Part shown: one piece after another, positions 30,851 to 40,552 of the stretch
How the letters are laid out: each line of letters starts with the position of its first letter
How positions within the stretch are numbered: position 1 is the stretch's first letter
Notes under the pieces: generated by a model
What the model saw: only the letters and a program-made list of their open reading frames with translations
Database searches by the model: none
Told to the model about the DNA's origin: nothing
Position numbers and translations under genes: made by a program
NCBI RefSeq assembly: GCF_039851975.1
Contig: NZ_CP156660.1
Coordinates: forward strand, 186,001 to 250,000
Direction of reading: 5' to 3'
DNA: 64,000 nucleotides
Source of the DNA: Desulfoscipio sp. XC116
GTDB taxonomy: Bacteria; Bacillota; Desulfotomaculia; Desulfotomaculales; Desulfallaceae

Positions 30851-33800
30851 ATGTGTAGAGTTTTAAGAAAGAAACCAATAACGCTAGTTCTAACAATGGT
30901 TATTTTGTGCGGCCTGGTACTGGGTTTGGGTTTTAGTCTGGGAATGGGTACTGTTTATGCCGGCGGTTCACCAAGCGGATCAGGTACGGCAGATGATCCT
31001 TATCAGATTACAGGTGTTGCCGATCTTAATTGGATACGAGACAACTTTCCGACGGTAAAGGATAAATATTTCGTGCAGACAGTCGATATAGACCTGGGCG
31101 GAGTCAGTAATTTTAGTCCGCTTGATGATCCTGATGATTGGGATGGGTTTACCGGTACATATGACGGTGCCTGGCATACCATATCGAACATGAAAGTTAC
31201 CAGCGCAGTAAACAATTATTATGCCGGCTTTTTCATTTGCATAGGAGAAACCGGTGCTGTAAGGAATATAAAATTTTCCGATGTAGATATTAATATATCG
31301 CCAACCCGAACCGAATACATGGGGACTATTGCGGCTTTGAATTACGGCACTCTGGAAAATTGCTATGTAACCAGCGGAAATATTATAGGTGGTAATAGCA
31401 CCGGGGTAGGCGGATTAGTGAGTGATAATGGAGGGACAATAACTTCCTGTTATAATGCTGCGCATGTTTCTGTGGGGATATACGATGCCCGTATGACCAC
31501 TGTAGGCGGGATAGCTGCCTCAAACAGTGGTTTTATACGCAACTGTTGGAATTCAGGCAACATGACAAGCGCTGATGATCAGGCGGTTGCAGCCGGTATT
31601 ACCGCAACAACAAATGCTAATTCAGTAAGTAATTGTTATTCAACGGGCACTGTTTTGACTGCGGTTAAAGGCGGTGGTATCGCGGGAACAGCGTTTTCCG
31701 GGAACCTGTTTTCAAATTTTTATTTAACTGGGACAAGCACAAACGGTATAGGAATGCTGGATAATGGTGCCGCATCAAACTCTCAGGCTGAACCCGAGGA
31801 TGATACCCAAATGAGAACTGCTTCTACTTTTTCCGGTTGGGATTCATCTGATACGTGGTCGATAATAAACGGTCAGTATCCCGCGCTTTTGACGACGGCA
31901 AACACGCCTGTGGCTGTAAGCGCCCTGGGTGGTGATGCATTGGCAACAATTAGATGGAATAAGGCCAAGAGGGCTGGAGGTTACCGCATATACTGGAGAA
32001 CTGCGGAAGGTTCGTATAATGAAACAGACTATGCTGATGCTTTGGGTTACGAAGCGACCAGCACCACGATAAACAATCTGGCAGATGATACAACCTATTA
32101 CTTTGTTGTCAAGGCAATCTGCGATGAAGCCGTTCCAAGTTCGGCTTCAAATGAAGTTTCAGCAACAACAAACGCACCGCCGTATGCGGGAGCCCGAACA
32201 GCTGAGGCATTGGCATCTACACTGACACCTTCAGTGGGTGATACGACAGAAATCACCTTGACCGTAAAAGACTCACTGGGAAATACAGACACCGGCTTCG
32301 GCGGTGCAATTAACGTCACCCTAACCGGAGCATCGGCAGCGCCGGATAACAGCTACGGCAGCTTTAACGGCACAACTCTGGATGTAACATCCGCCGTATC
32401 GGGTCAATCTATCCCGGTAGTCTTCACAAACGGTACGGCAACAGCCGACCTGGTATTAAACGGCGCAACAGCCCAAACCATCGGCTTCAGCGTAGCCGGA
32501 GTAGCCACCCCTGAAGCCAATACACTAGCCATAACCCCGACAGCAGGTCCGGCCGTAAGCATGTCCCTAACCACCGGCATAACCGCCCCGGCGGCCAATG
32601 GCGGTCAATTTGCGCAGCAGCCGGAGATCACCCTGAAGGATGCATACGGCAACACTTGCACCGGCGACAACAGCACCCAGGTAACGGCATCAAAAAAAGA
32701 TAGCGGCAACTGGACTTTAACCGGAACAGTCACAGCAGCAGCCGACAACGGCATCGTAACCTTCACCGACCTGGGTGCCGGCAACACCGCCCGGGTAGAT
32801 AATGCGCAATTAGCGTTTAACGCCACAGGACTTAGTCAGATAACCAGTTCGCCAGTTGTATTGAGCCCGCCGGGCCTGTCCATTATTACCGGGAGTTTGC
32901 CGTACGGCACAGTGGGAGAATGCTACAGTGCAACACTAACCGCCAGCGGCGGCACAGCGCCATATACCTGGACCATAACCGGATTGCCGGCGGAACTGGG
33001 ATATAATTCAGTGCAAGGTGCGGTTTACGGTACACCTGTTGATACCGGTGAATACAGTGTTTCAGCGGCGGTTTATGACAGTGGTAGTCAAAACGCCAGC
33101 AAAAATTTCATATTAACTATCGACAATGTCCCGGCAGTTCATGTAATCGGAATAGCGCTCAACAAAAACAGCTTAACCCTAACCGCGGGAGGGAGAAGTG
33201 AAACCTTAACATATATGATAACTCCGGCCAACGCAACAAATCAATCAGTAACCTGGTATTCCAGCAATCCGTCGGTGGCAACTGCGGTATATGGGGTTGT
33301 AACACCCGTGGCTGTTGGAATTGCAGAAGTAACCGCAACCACAATTGACGGAGGCTTCACCGATACCTGCTTTGTTACCGTAAACACCCAATCATCCGGC
33401 GGTGACGATAATGACGATAATGATGACAACGAAAGCAGCGGTAATAATAGCAGTAATGATAATAACAGTACACCGAACAACATTTCAATTAACGGCCGGG
33501 AACAACAAGGCATTGGTACAACAACCGTAACAACAACTGGAAACGGACAGACGGTTACCACCGTTACCGTTGACCAGCGGCGGATTGAACAGACATTGGA
33601 AGCGGAAGGCAGTAACGCGGTGGTAACCATATCTGCAAATGCCGATTCCGACATAACCATCGGCGAGCTTAACGGGCAGACGGTCAAAAGCATGGAACAA
33701 AAGCAAGCAGTGCTGAATGTCAGCACCGGTGAAGCTTCATATACGCTGCCGGCGGCGCAGATAAACATTGACGCGGTTTCGGAACAAGTCGGTCGGCAAG

Positions 33801-34717
33801 TCGAACTCAAAGATATTAAAGTGACCGTGAAAATATCCAAGACCCCTAATGAAACAGTAAGGGTAATCGAGAACGATGCGGAAAGAGGCGGATATACCAT
33901 TATCGCGCCGCCGGTAAGCTTTGACATTACCTGCACATATGGCGACAAGACTATTCAAGTGGATAGATTCAACTCCTATGTGGAGAGAACCATAGCCATA
34001 CCCGAGGGAGTAGACCCGCAGAAAATTACCACCGGGGTTATAGTCAACCCCGATGGAACAGTAAACCATGTGCCGACACAAATAGTTGTCATAAACGGCA
34101 AATATTACGCTAAAATGAACAGCCTGACTAACAGCACCTATTCGGTAATCTGGAACCCTGTAGTTTTCAGTGACGCAATAAATCACTGGGCCGAAGAGCC
34201 GGTAAATGAAATGGGCTCCAGGAAAGTCATCGGCGGTATTGGCGATAACAGATTTGCGCCGGACAGAGAGATCACTCGGGCCGAGTTCGCTTCTATAACC
34301 ATGCGTGCTCTGGGGCTGGTGGAAAACGATAATAAAAGTGCGTTCAAGGATGTAAAAGACAGCGACTGGTTTGCCGGCGCGGTAAGCATAGCCAATGAAT
34401 ACGGACTGATCAGCGGCTATACTGACGGCACTTTCCGCCCCAATAATAAAATAACCAGGGAAGAAGCGATGTCCATAATTTCCAAGGCGATGAATCTGGC
34501 TGGCATGGACACAGATACCACGGATACTGAAACGCAACTGGCAAGCTTTAATGATCGGGATAAAGTAGGTGGTTGGGCCAAAGATGCAGTCGCATCCTGT
34601 ATAAAATCCAATATAGTTAAAGGCAGCAACCAGATGCTCAGCCCCAAAGAAAATATCACCAGGGCTGAGACAGCGGCAATAGTAATGAGACTGCTTCAAG
34701 AGGCGGGGCTTATATAG
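30851..34717 (+). CDS. Large S-layer-anchored surface protein with GLUG, fibronectin/Ig-like and SLH domains
   Basis: A 1288-aa exported protein. It has a signal peptide (ITLVLTMVILCGLVLGLG... ending near TVYAGG), a repeat-rich part with GLUG-type motifs (VGGIAASNSG, GTLENCYVTSG), a fibronectin-III-like segment (GGYRIYWRTAEGSYN), Ig/adhesin-like segments, a Big_2-like domain (SLTLTAGGRSETLTYMITPA), an Asp/Asn/Ser-rich linker, a conserved segment, and three SLH domains in the last about 185 residues (HWAEEPVNEMGSRKVIGGIG, FKDVKDSDWFAGAV, WAKDAVASCIKSNIVKG). SLH domains bind pyruvylated wall polymer. I use ATG 30851 with AAGGGTGG upstream rather than ATG 30815, which has no RBS. Probable role: adhesion or surface layer. 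Confidence 0.92.
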   Translation: MCRVLRKKPITLVLTMVILCGLVLGLGFSLGMGTVYAGGSPSGSGTADDPYQITGVADLNWIRDNFPTVKDKYFVQTVDIDLGGVSNFSPLDDPDDWDGFTGTYDGAWHTISNMKVTSAVNNYYAGFFICIGETGAVRNIKFSDVDINISPTRTEYMGTIAALNYGTLENCYVTSGNIIGGNSTGVGGLVSDNGGTITSCYNAAHVSVGIYDARMTTVGGIAASNSGFIRNCWNSGNMTSADDQAVAAGITATTNANSVSNCYSTGTVLTAVKGGGIAGTAFSGNLFSNFYLTGTSTNGIGMLDNGAASNSQAEPEDDTQMRTASTFSGWDSSDTWSIINGQYPALLTTANTPVAVSALGGDALATIRWNKAKRAGGYRIYWRTAEGSYNETDYADALGYEATSTTINNLADDTTYYFVVKAICDEAVPSSASNEVSATTNAPPYAGARTAEALASTLTPSVGDTTEITLTVKDSLGNTDTGFGGAINVTLTGASAAPDNSYGSFNGTTLDVTSAVSGQSIPVVFTNGTATADLVLNGATAQTIGFSVAGVATPEANTLAITPTAGPAVSMSLTTGITAPAANGGQFAQQPEITLKDAYGNTCTGDNSTQVTASKKDSGNWTLTGTVTAAADNGIVTFTDLGAGNTARVDNAQLAFNATGLSQITSSPVVLSPPGLSIITGSLPYGTVGECYSATLTASGGTAPYTWTITGLPAELGYNSVQGAVYGTPVDTGEYSVSAAVYDSGSQNASKNFILTIDNVPAVHVIGIALNKNSLTLTAGGRSETLTYMITPANATNQSVTWYSSNPSVATAVYGVVTPVAVGIAEVTATTIDGGFTDTCFVTVNTQSSGGDDNDDNDDNESSGNNSSNDNNSTPNNISINGREQQGIGTTTVTTTGNGQTVTTVTVDQRRIEQTLEAEGSNAVVTISANADSDITIGELNGQTVKSMEQKQAVLNVSTGEASYTLPAAQINIDAVSEQVGRQVELKDIKVTVKISKTPNETVRVIENDAERGGYTIIAPPVSFDITCTYGDKTIQVDRFNSYVERTIAIPEGVDPQKITTGVIVNPDGTVNHVPTQIVVINGKYYAKMNSLTNSTYSVIWNPVVFSDAINHWAEEPVNEMGSRKVIGGIGDNRFAPDREITRAEFASITMRALGLVENDNKSAFKDVKDSDWFAGAVSIANEYGLISGYTDGTFRPNNKITREEAMSIISKAMNLAGMDTDTTDTETQLASFNDRDKVGGWAKDAVASCIKSNIVKGSNQMLSPKENITRAETAAIVMRLLQEAGLI

Positions 34718-34764
34718 CGGCAGGAACTGTTTGGTATTGCATAAACAAAGCATATTGCAAAAAA

Positions 34765-34797
34765 GTCTCTGTCCTTCGTTGACAGAGGCTTCTTTTT
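34765..34797 (+). terminator. Intrinsic terminator after the surface protein
   Basis: GTCTCTGTC (34765-34773) pairs with GACAGAGGC (34781-34789) around CTTCGTT, followed by TTCTTTTT. Confidence 0.82.
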
Positions 34798-34898
34798 AGA
34801 ACAATTTAATTAAAAAAAGATTTTAATAAGTTACATATCTTGCTTATAGTAGAAAGTCATGGCTCGCTAAAAATGCTTATCGAAATTAAGAATATGTT

Positions 34899-35774
34899 TT
34901 AATATGTAAGTATTTCATAACCCGTTTCCGTTACGAGCACTGTTTTTTCCCATTGTGCGGAGGGCTTCCCATCGACAGTATAAACTGTCCAGTTATCGCT
35001 CTCGTTTATTGATATTTCGGCTTTTCCCATATTTATCATAGGCTCTACGGTAAAAACAAGACCTGGAACCAATAGCATCCCTGTTCCTTGTTTGGATACA
35101 TAACTGACCCAAGGGTCTTCGTGAAATTGCAGGCCGATACCGTGTCCTCCAATTTCCCGAACAACAGAATAGCCATTTTTCTTGGCATGGTCATTAACCG
35201 CTTGCCCCACATTTCCCAGCAATCCCCAAGGTTTTATCTGCTCAATGCCCAGCTCCATACATTCTTTCGCAACATTAACAAGTCTTTGCTTTTCGCTGGA
35301 AACATCACCGACACAAAACATGCGGGAAGAATCCGAAAAAAAGCCGTTATAAATCGTAGATACATCGATATTTGCAATATCCCCATCTCTTAGAATTACA
35401 CGGTCAGATGGGATACCATGACATACAACGTTATCTATTGAGATGCAAACGCTTTTGGGGTATCCGTGATAATGAAGAGTTGCCGGTACGCCTCCTAACT
35501 CCTTAGTTTTTTCATAAATCAGCCGGTCAAGTTCTTCAGTAGTTACTCCGTCAATAACATAGTCTCCGATATAATCCAGTAAGGCTATGTTTAGTTTACT
35601 GCAATCCCTGATTCCTTGAATTTGCTGTTGGGTTTTAAGCAATCCGAGGTGAGGTACTGCGCACCCTTTTGAATGGTAGATGGCCATTTGCTCCTCAATC
35701 GGGGCATGACATTTTTTGTATTTGCGTCCGCTGCCGCACCAGCAGGGATCGTTTCTTCCCAGTCCGCCAGACAT
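34899..35774 (-). CDS. map: Methionine aminopeptidase type I with N-terminal SEC-C zinc motif
   Basis: A 291-aa enzyme that removes initiator Met. The N terminus carries a SEC-C motif (GRNDPCWCGSGRKYKKCH), a zinc finger thought to aid ribosome or SecB-type docking. The pita-bread catalytic domain follows: NIDVSTIYNGFFSDSSR with two Asp ligands, REIGGHGIG with the His, FTVEPM with one Glu and QWEKTVLVTE with the last. It starts 2 bp after an AraC-type gene, so the two are co-transcribed. Confidence 0.96.
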   Translation of the reverse strand: MSGGLGRNDPCWCGSGRKYKKCHAPIEEQMAIYHSKGCAVPHLGLLKTQQQIQGIRDCSKLNIALLDYIGDYVIDGVTTEELDRLIYEKTKELGGVPATLHYHGYPKSVCISIDNVVCHGIPSDRVILRDGDIANIDVSTIYNGFFSDSSRMFCVGDVSSEKQRLVNVAKECMELGIEQIKPWGLLGNVGQAVNDHAKKNGYSVVREIGGHGIGLQFHEDPWVSYVSKQGTGMLLVPGLVFTVEPMINMGKAEISINESDNWTVYTVDGKPSAQWEKTVLVTETGYEILTY

Positions 35775-35776
35775 AT

Positions 35777-36163
35777 TTACTCCTTTACATTTGCAAACTC
35801 GGGGGAAGCAATACCCTGTGGAGTGCGTTGTTCAAAAGAGGCACTTGAAGCTTTGCGGTATTGGCGGGGAGAACATTTGAACATTGCCCCAAATGCCCTT
35901 GTCAATGATTCGGATGATGAGTACCCGTAACGAAAAGCGATATCGGTTATTTTGTCATCGGTGCTGCGAAGATCATTAGCAGCGGCTGTTAACCTGCGTT
36001 GAGTGAGGAATTGTTTATATGTCATTCCCATGTATTCCCGGAACTTTGCGGAACAGTAAAACGGCGAGTAACCAACATACGATGACATATCTTTTAGCGT
36101 CGGGTCCTCAGTTAGGTGATTCTCTACCCATTTCACCATTATTTCTATTGTTTGAACAGGCAT
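35777..36163 (-). CDS. AraC-family DNA-binding protein (HTH domain only)
   Basis: A 128-aa protein that is essentially the double HTH of AraC regulators: LKDMSSYVGYSPFYCSAKFR near 30, then ITDIAFRYGYSSSESLTRAF near 80, with the family end SPRQYRK. There is no ligand-binding domain. I use ATG 36163 (AAGGAGTG six bases upstream). Stand-alone AraC HTH proteins of this size occur in Firmicutes. Target unknown. Confidence 0.88.
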   Translation of the reverse strand: MPVQTIEIMVKWVENHLTEDPTLKDMSSYVGYSPFYCSAKFREYMGMTYKQFLTQRRLTAAANDLRSTDDKITDIAFRYGYSSSESLTRAFGAMFKCSPRQYRKASSASFEQRTPQGIASPEFANVKE

Positions 36164-36320
36164 TTGCTTCACTCCTTTTCCCAGTATATCAGTCAATATG
36201 GATAATTACCTGACATAAGTTGCAAACATTGAAATAAAGGCCGTATTCCTTTGCAGGATTTTACCATAGATTTCTATAATATATAATTGCATAAGCCCAT
36301 AATTTTTTATATTAATCCAA

Positions 36321-36349
36321 TTGACCCGGGTCTGATCTAATAGTATACC
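36321..36349 (+). promoter_or_regulatory. Sigma-A promoter of the small cysteine-containing protein
   Basis: TTGACC (36321-36326), 17-bp spacer, TATACC (36344-36349), 29 bp upstream of ATG 36379. Confidence 0.65.
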
Positions 36350-36378
36350 AAGAATTTATTAAAAAGGAGTGCTGATTT

Positions 36379-36591
36379 ATGAACCAATGCCAATACGCTT
36401 CCACCTGCCCCATCTATTCAGTTTTTAAAACAGAAACTTTAAAAAACATATATATCAAAAACTACTGCAACGGGCCAAAGATGGGGAATTGTCAGAGGCT
36501 CACAATGCGCGAGTCCGGAAAGGTGCCGCCTAAAGAATTGTTGCCGGACGGCAAAATGCTAACAGCCACGCATTTTAATGCCAAGAAATAA
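36379..36591 (+). CDS. Small four-cysteine protein
   Basis: A 70-aa protein with Cys4, Cys10, Cys30 and Cys38 in the pattern MNQCQYASTCPIYSVFK then NYCNGPKMGNCQRL, ending in KVPPKELLPDGKML. I recall similar short proteins scattered through anaerobes, sometimes as domains next to signalling modules, but no function is known to me. The four cysteines could bind zinc or an Fe-S cluster. RBS AAAAAGGAGTG eight bases before ATG. Confidence 0.72.
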   Translation: MNQCQYASTCPIYSVFKTETLKNIYIKNYCNGPKMGNCQRLTMRESGKVPPKELLPDGKMLTATHFNAKK

Positions 36592-36667
36592 TATTTTTAA
36601 AATACCCTCTTGCCTTCAACCTGCGCTTTGCGGTTATTGCCGGGAGAGGCGCATTTTTGTTGCATGC

Positions 36668-37687
36668 CTACACTAGATACTCTACTTTGGCGCCGGGGAA
36701 ATGCTTATCAATCTCCCGCCGGAACAGTTCATCCATCTCTTCCAGCGTCTCCTTTGGATAAACGTATTTGCCGTAACCAAACTGCCCGAATTTAAACTTG
36801 CGATTTTCCTCATGCATAGGCAGAGTGGTGTCCGGGAACACTTCCAGGATGCGTTTCTTTGCCGATGCTGTGAACCGGTGGGAGATTAATTCAAAGGTAA
36901 TATTCTGCCCGACTGCGGGCAGTAATTCCTCTGCCAGGAAGCGGATTAATTGGGTGTAATCGCTTTGCCAGCCCGGGTAGCTGAAGATAGGGGCGATTAA
37001 AAAGCCCAGGGGGTAACCCGCTTTCGCTACACGCCGGGCGGCATTCAAACGGGCCTGGATTGCCGGGGTGCCGTGCTCGTAGGATTTAATGATGTAGTTG
37101 GTATTGATACTGAAGCGAAAGCGGGTATGTCCGTTGTGCCGCGTGTCCAGCAGCGTATTCACATCGGTGAACTTGGTAACGAAACGAAAACGGGCCAGGG
37201 GCTGTTGGCCGAAAAATTCCACAGCCCGGGCCAGCGAGCCGGTGTACGGTTCCACGGGAATGGGGTCGGAAGTGGCCGCCCCTTCAAACAAGGTGGTTTC
37301 CGGGGCCCTCTTTTTTATATACTTTTCCGCTTGTTCAAGTATTTCATCAATGTTTACGTATACCCTTATATATGGTTTTTTACCCAGTGTGGTATTTAAA
37401 TAACAATATTGACATCGGCCGCTGCAGCTGGTGCTCAGGGGCAGTTGATAGTGAGCTGATGGTTTGCAAGGTGAAAACTGCAGCGTGCGGCGCACCCCCA
37501 CCACCAGAGTGCGCTTGGCCTCCAAGTATGCTTCACGATGCGTTTTGCCGGGTATGCCCGTTACCCGGTTGTGACTGCCGATCATGGCCACGGGTATTCC
37601 GTCTGTCTTGAATCTTTGGTACAGCTGCTGACCCAGAGGGTAATCAAGCGCTGCCTGCTCAAAAAAAACCCGTCTTGGTATAAACAA
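36668..37687 (-). CDS. splB: Spore photoproduct lyase (radical SAM)
   Basis: A 339-aa radical-SAM enzyme that repairs 5-thyminyl-5,6-dihydrothymine in germinating spores. The [4Fe-4S] motif is CSGRCQYC (Cys88, Cys92, Cys95), followed by Tyr96. In Bacillus SPL the H-atom donor is Cys141 in a (A)CTSD-type motif; here the aligned text is FEGAATSDP with Ala, while a Cys74 (FSPCKPSAHY) is present. I recall that Clostridium SPL uses a cysteine near 74 in this way. Family length is normal (about 340). It supports an endospore-forming host. Confidence 0.93.
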   Translation of the reverse strand: MFIPRRVFFEQAALDYPLGQQLYQRFKTDGIPVAMIGSHNRVTGIPGKTHREAYLEAKRTLVVGVRRTLQFSPCKPSAHYQLPLSTSCSGRCQYCYLNTTLGKKPYIRVYVNIDEILEQAEKYIKKRAPETTLFEGAATSDPIPVEPYTGSLARAVEFFGQQPLARFRFVTKFTDVNTLLDTRHNGHTRFRFSINTNYIIKSYEHGTPAIQARLNAARRVAKAGYPLGFLIAPIFSYPGWQSDYTQLIRFLAEELLPAVGQNITFELISHRFTASAKKRILEVFPDTTLPMHEENRKFKFGQFGYGKYVYPKETLEEMDELFRREIDKHFPGAKVEYLV

Positions 37688-37990
37688 AAATACTCCCTCC
37701 GGTTCCGGGTAATCTTATATATCGCTTAGTATGTCCATAAGATGCATAGCTGATTTATAATGAACACAAATTTTGATATCCATGCTACAATCATGCTGCA
37801 ATGTAACACCGGCAGAAAGATGAAGACTTATTTTCAGAATATAATAATTCAATTTAATGTTTTTCTGCAAAGCATTATGTGCCATAATAAAATAATTACA
37901 CATAATTTAGAAGGCCCGGGTACGAGGTAAAGATGCAAATAATCTTAAGCGTAAAGTGCTATAGCTTTTAACGTTAGAAAGGGAAGGGTG
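37688..37990. other. Intergenic region between splB and the methyltransferase
   Basis: About 300 bp of AT-rich DNA between divergent genes. I see no small gene or RNA. It presumably holds both promoters, including a sporulation-type promoter for splB that I cannot define by eye. Confidence 0.4.
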
Positions 37991-38938
37991 ATGGGAATGC
38001 CAAACACCGGTTCATTCCAGCTGCCGCAGGAATTTTTAATTGTCGGCGCGGCTGTGCAAACGGGTTTATTTGAAGAGTTAAAGAATAATCCCTGTAATCT
38101 GGAAGAATTGGCTGTCAGGACGAAAACCGACCGCAGGTCAGTGTGGACGGTTATTGAAGCTTTGATTGCTTTAAAGTACCTGGAATACGACGGTGAAAAA
38201 ATTAAGCTCACCGAAGAGGCGGATAATATCTTTTTTAATCCCGGCCACGAACAGTATACAGGTTTTTCATTCATGCATGCTTACAATATAATGAAGGCAT
38301 GGACGCAGTTGCCGGAAGTTATGCATAGCGGGCAACCGGTTCCGAAAAAAGATGTATCCAGCCACTCCAAGCATTTCATCAAGGCTATGAGCCATCATGC
38401 CCGGAAGTCGGCACCGCAAATTGTTGATTATTGCTTAAAAGAATTGCCCGCGAATCCCAGGGTTCTTGATGTAGGCGGCGGTCCGTTAACCTATGCCAAT
38501 GCTTTTGCCGGCAAGGGGGCCATGGTGACTGTATTGGACCTGTCCGGAGTTATAGATATGATGCGGCCGGAACTGGATACTGAACTGCCCATTAAAATGG
38601 TCAAAGGTGATTTTACCAAGGGGCTGCCTCCGGGACCTTATGACCTGGTATACCTTGGCAATGTGTGCCATATATACGGTGAGCGGGAGAATAGAAAATT
38701 ATTTCAAGATGCGGCAGCTGAACTGGAGCAGGGAGGACAAATCGTAATCAATGACATGATCCGGGGTACAGGCGTGATGCCTGCATTATTCGGGGTAAAC
38801 ATGCTGGTTAATACAACTTCCGGGGGAACATGGACTTTCGAGCAATATAGAACATGGCTGGCCGCGGCCGGCTGTTCCGCAGCACCCTGGAAAGAGGTGG
38901 GCGGCAGACAGTTGATTAAGGCTGCCAAGGTTCAATAA
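37991..38938 (+). CDS. SAM-dependent O-methyltransferase with N-terminal winged-helix dimerisation domain
   Basis: A 315-aa protein. Residues about 12-95 are a winged-helix domain (LEELAVRTKTDRRSVWTVIE), and a Rossmann methyltransferase follows with the SAM loop PRVLDVGGGPLTYANAFAGK near 155. VYLGNVCHIYGERENRKLF and GGQIVINDM complete the fold. This layout matches plant-type/CrtF-like O-methyltransferases. Substrate unknown. GTG 37988, ATG 37991 and ATG 37997 compete for the RBS GGGAAGGG; I report 37991. It stands alone. Confidence 0.85.
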   Translation: MGMPNTGSFQLPQEFLIVGAAVQTGLFEELKNNPCNLEELAVRTKTDRRSVWTVIEALIALKYLEYDGEKIKLTEEADNIFFNPGHEQYTGFSFMHAYNIMKAWTQLPEVMHSGQPVPKKDVSSHSKHFIKAMSHHARKSAPQIVDYCLKELPANPRVLDVGGGPLTYANAFAGKGAMVTVLDLSGVIDMMRPELDTELPIKMVKGDFTKGLPPGPYDLVYLGNVCHIYGERENRKLFQDAAAELEQGGQIVINDMIRGTGVMPALFGVNMLVNTTSGGTWTFEQYRTWLAAAGCSAAPWKEVGGRQLIKAAKVQ

Positions 38939-38955
38939 TATGCATTGGCAGGGAA

Positions 38956-39075
38956 AAGTACGTTCATACGGTAGTAGATTTTCTTGCTCAATATATAGAA
39001 GATGTCGCTAATTCAGAAGAAGCCTTAGCTATTTTAAATTATGAGGAAGAAAGAAGAATTTTAAGATTACTTTAG
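38956..39075 (+). pseudogene. C-terminal remnant of an unidentified gene
   Basis: A 39-codon frame reads TVVDFLAQYIEDVANSEEAL, then AILNYEEERRILRLL and TAG. It has no start codon with RBS and looks like an acidic helical protein tail. The family is not recognised. Confidence 0.35.
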
Positions 39076-39140
39076 GTCAGTGGCGTTGCGGATGTTCATA
39101 ACTTTAATTACCTTATTCCAAAAGTAAAACTAATTATAGC

Positions 39141-39188
39141 AAAAAAGTCGAACATGAATAAAGGTACTTATTCATGTTCGACTTTTTT
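39141..39188. terminator. Strong bidirectional terminator
   Basis: AAAAAAGTCGAACATGAATA on the left and its inverse TATTCATGTTCGACTTTTTT-like arm on the right form a stem of about 20 bp around AGGTAC. The A-run and T-run allow termination from either side. Confidence 0.88.
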
Positions 39189-39383
39189 GCGTTTGTTAAA
39201 ATTTTATTGGAAAAAGTGCAGCAAATATTTATAAATTTACCTGTAAATTACAAAAAAGAGCGGGTTTAGCCGCTAAATTAAAAAAAAATAATAAATAAGC
39301 ATAAAAATTACTATAAAATTTTAATTTTAAAAGCAGGAATTATTAAATATATGTCGAAAAAATTTTAAAAAGGAGTGGTGCTC

Positions 39384-40097
39384 ATGGAGAACAATGGCGA
39401 AATAAATAATTTTTTAAATAAATTTTTTCAATTAGTAGGCAATGAAAATCAATGTGATAGCGTGATCTTTCGCAATGCAATTAACATAGCTAACGCCATT
39501 GTTGGAACCTTTGGTAAATACTGCGAGGTTGTAATCCATGATTTACGTACACCGGAGTCTTCCATAATTTATATGGCCGGCAATGTAACAAATCGTAAAG
39601 TCGGTGCACCGATAACCAATTTTGTTCTAGAAAACTTAAGAAAATACGGTAACAGCTGCAAAGATTCGATTGGTTATAAAAGTGTTACCAAAGATGGGAA
39701 CATCTTAAAATCATCTACAATATACATTAAAAACGCTACTGATAAAATTATTGGTACAGTATGTATTAATTACGACATTACGGCGTTAATAAATCATTTG
39801 GAAGAAATAACCAAATTCGACGACTCAAATGATCAAGAAGAAATAAACGAATTTTTTGCAACGGATGTTACGGAAATACTTGATATTATAATTAATCAAG
39901 CAATAATAGCCAAAGGCATTCCCATGGAAGAAATGAAAAAAGAAGATAAAATTGAAATAGTTGGTGCGTTAGATGTAAAGGGAGTATTTTTAATTAAAGG
40001 AGCAGTAGATAAATTAGCTTTAGCTTTAGGAGTCTCAAGATACACTATTTATAATTACTTGGAACAAGAACGTTCACAAAGGAATGCTATTTATTAA
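39384..40097 (+). CDS. YheO/DauR-type transcriptional regulator
   Basis: A 237-aa regulator. The N-terminal PAS-like YheO domain has FGKYCEVVIHDLRTPESSII and GTVCINYDITALI. The C-terminal HTH is FLIKGAVDKLALALGVSRYT followed by IYNYLEQER. In the family, DauR represses D-arginine catabolism. Here it heads an operon-like set with RidA, D-cysteine desulfhydrase and an NhaC carrier, so it probably senses a D-amino acid. ATG 39384 has AAGGAGTGG upstream; the GTG at 39375 overlaps that RBS. Confidence 0.9.
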   Translation: MENNGEINNFLNKFFQLVGNENQCDSVIFRNAINIANAIVGTFGKYCEVVIHDLRTPESSIIYMAGNVTNRKVGAPITNFVLENLRKYGNSCKDSIGYKSVTKDGNILKSSTIYIKNATDKIIGTVCINYDITALINHLEEITKFDDSNDQEEINEFFATDVTEILDIIINQAIIAKGIPMEEMKKEDKIEIVGALDVKGVFLIKGAVDKLALALGVSRYTIYNYLEQERSQRNAIY

Positions 40098-40143
40098 TTA
40101 ACATTCCTTTAAATAAAAAATTAATTAAAGAAAGGAGTTAGGA

Positions 40144-40527
40144 ATGGCGGAGGTCAAAGTAGTTCAAACCACAGATGCACCTGCAGCGATAGGGCCTTAC
40201 TCTCAAGGAAGGTTTGCCGGGCCATTTTTATTTGTGTCCGGGCAGCTGCCGATTAACCCTCTTAGTGGCCAGATGGACGAAGCGATAGCTGATCAAACAC
40301 ATCGATCTTTAAAAAATCTCAAGGCGATTGTTGAATCTGCCGGCGGTACATTAGAAAGCGTTGTCAAAACTACGGTGTTTCTAAAAGACATGAATGATTT
40401 TGCCCGGGTCAATGAGGTGTACAGACAGTATTTTAAAGAGAACTATCCCACTAGATCTGCTATAGAGGTCGCTCATCTGCCAAAGGATGCCAAGGTGGAA
40501 ATAGAAGCAATCGCCTATATCGGATAA
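40144..40527 (+). CDS. ridA: RidA-family reactive enamine/imine deaminase
   Basis: A 127-aa YjgF/YER057c/RidA protein. TTDAPAAIGPYSQGRF, FVSGQLPINP, VVKTTVFLKDMNDFARVNEV and the C-terminal PTRSAIEVAHLPKDAKVEIE with the catalytic Arg are all present. RidA hydrolyses 2-aminoacrylate released by PLP enzymes, exactly the intermediate made by cysteine desulfhydrases such as the next gene. RBS AAAGGAG eight bases before ATG. Confidence 0.95.
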   Translation: MAEVKVVQTTDAPAAIGPYSQGRFAGPFLFVSGQLPINPLSGQMDEAIADQTHRSLKNLKAIVESAGGTLESVVKTTVFLKDMNDFARVNEVYRQYFKENYPTRSAIEVAHLPKDAKVEIEAIAYIG

Positions 40528-40552
40528 AAAATTAACTGAAAGGGGTTAAATC

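Noticed and set aside
33241-34753. Long minus-strand frames (235 and 338 codons) under the surface protein
   Set aside because: Antisense shadows of a repetitive gene; the plus strand has signal peptide, RBS, domains and terminator.
39141-39188. Treating the long hairpin as a CRISPR-like repeat
   Set aside because: Only one copy, with A-run and T-run flanks; it is a bidirectional terminator. No CRISPR array was seen anywhere in the window.
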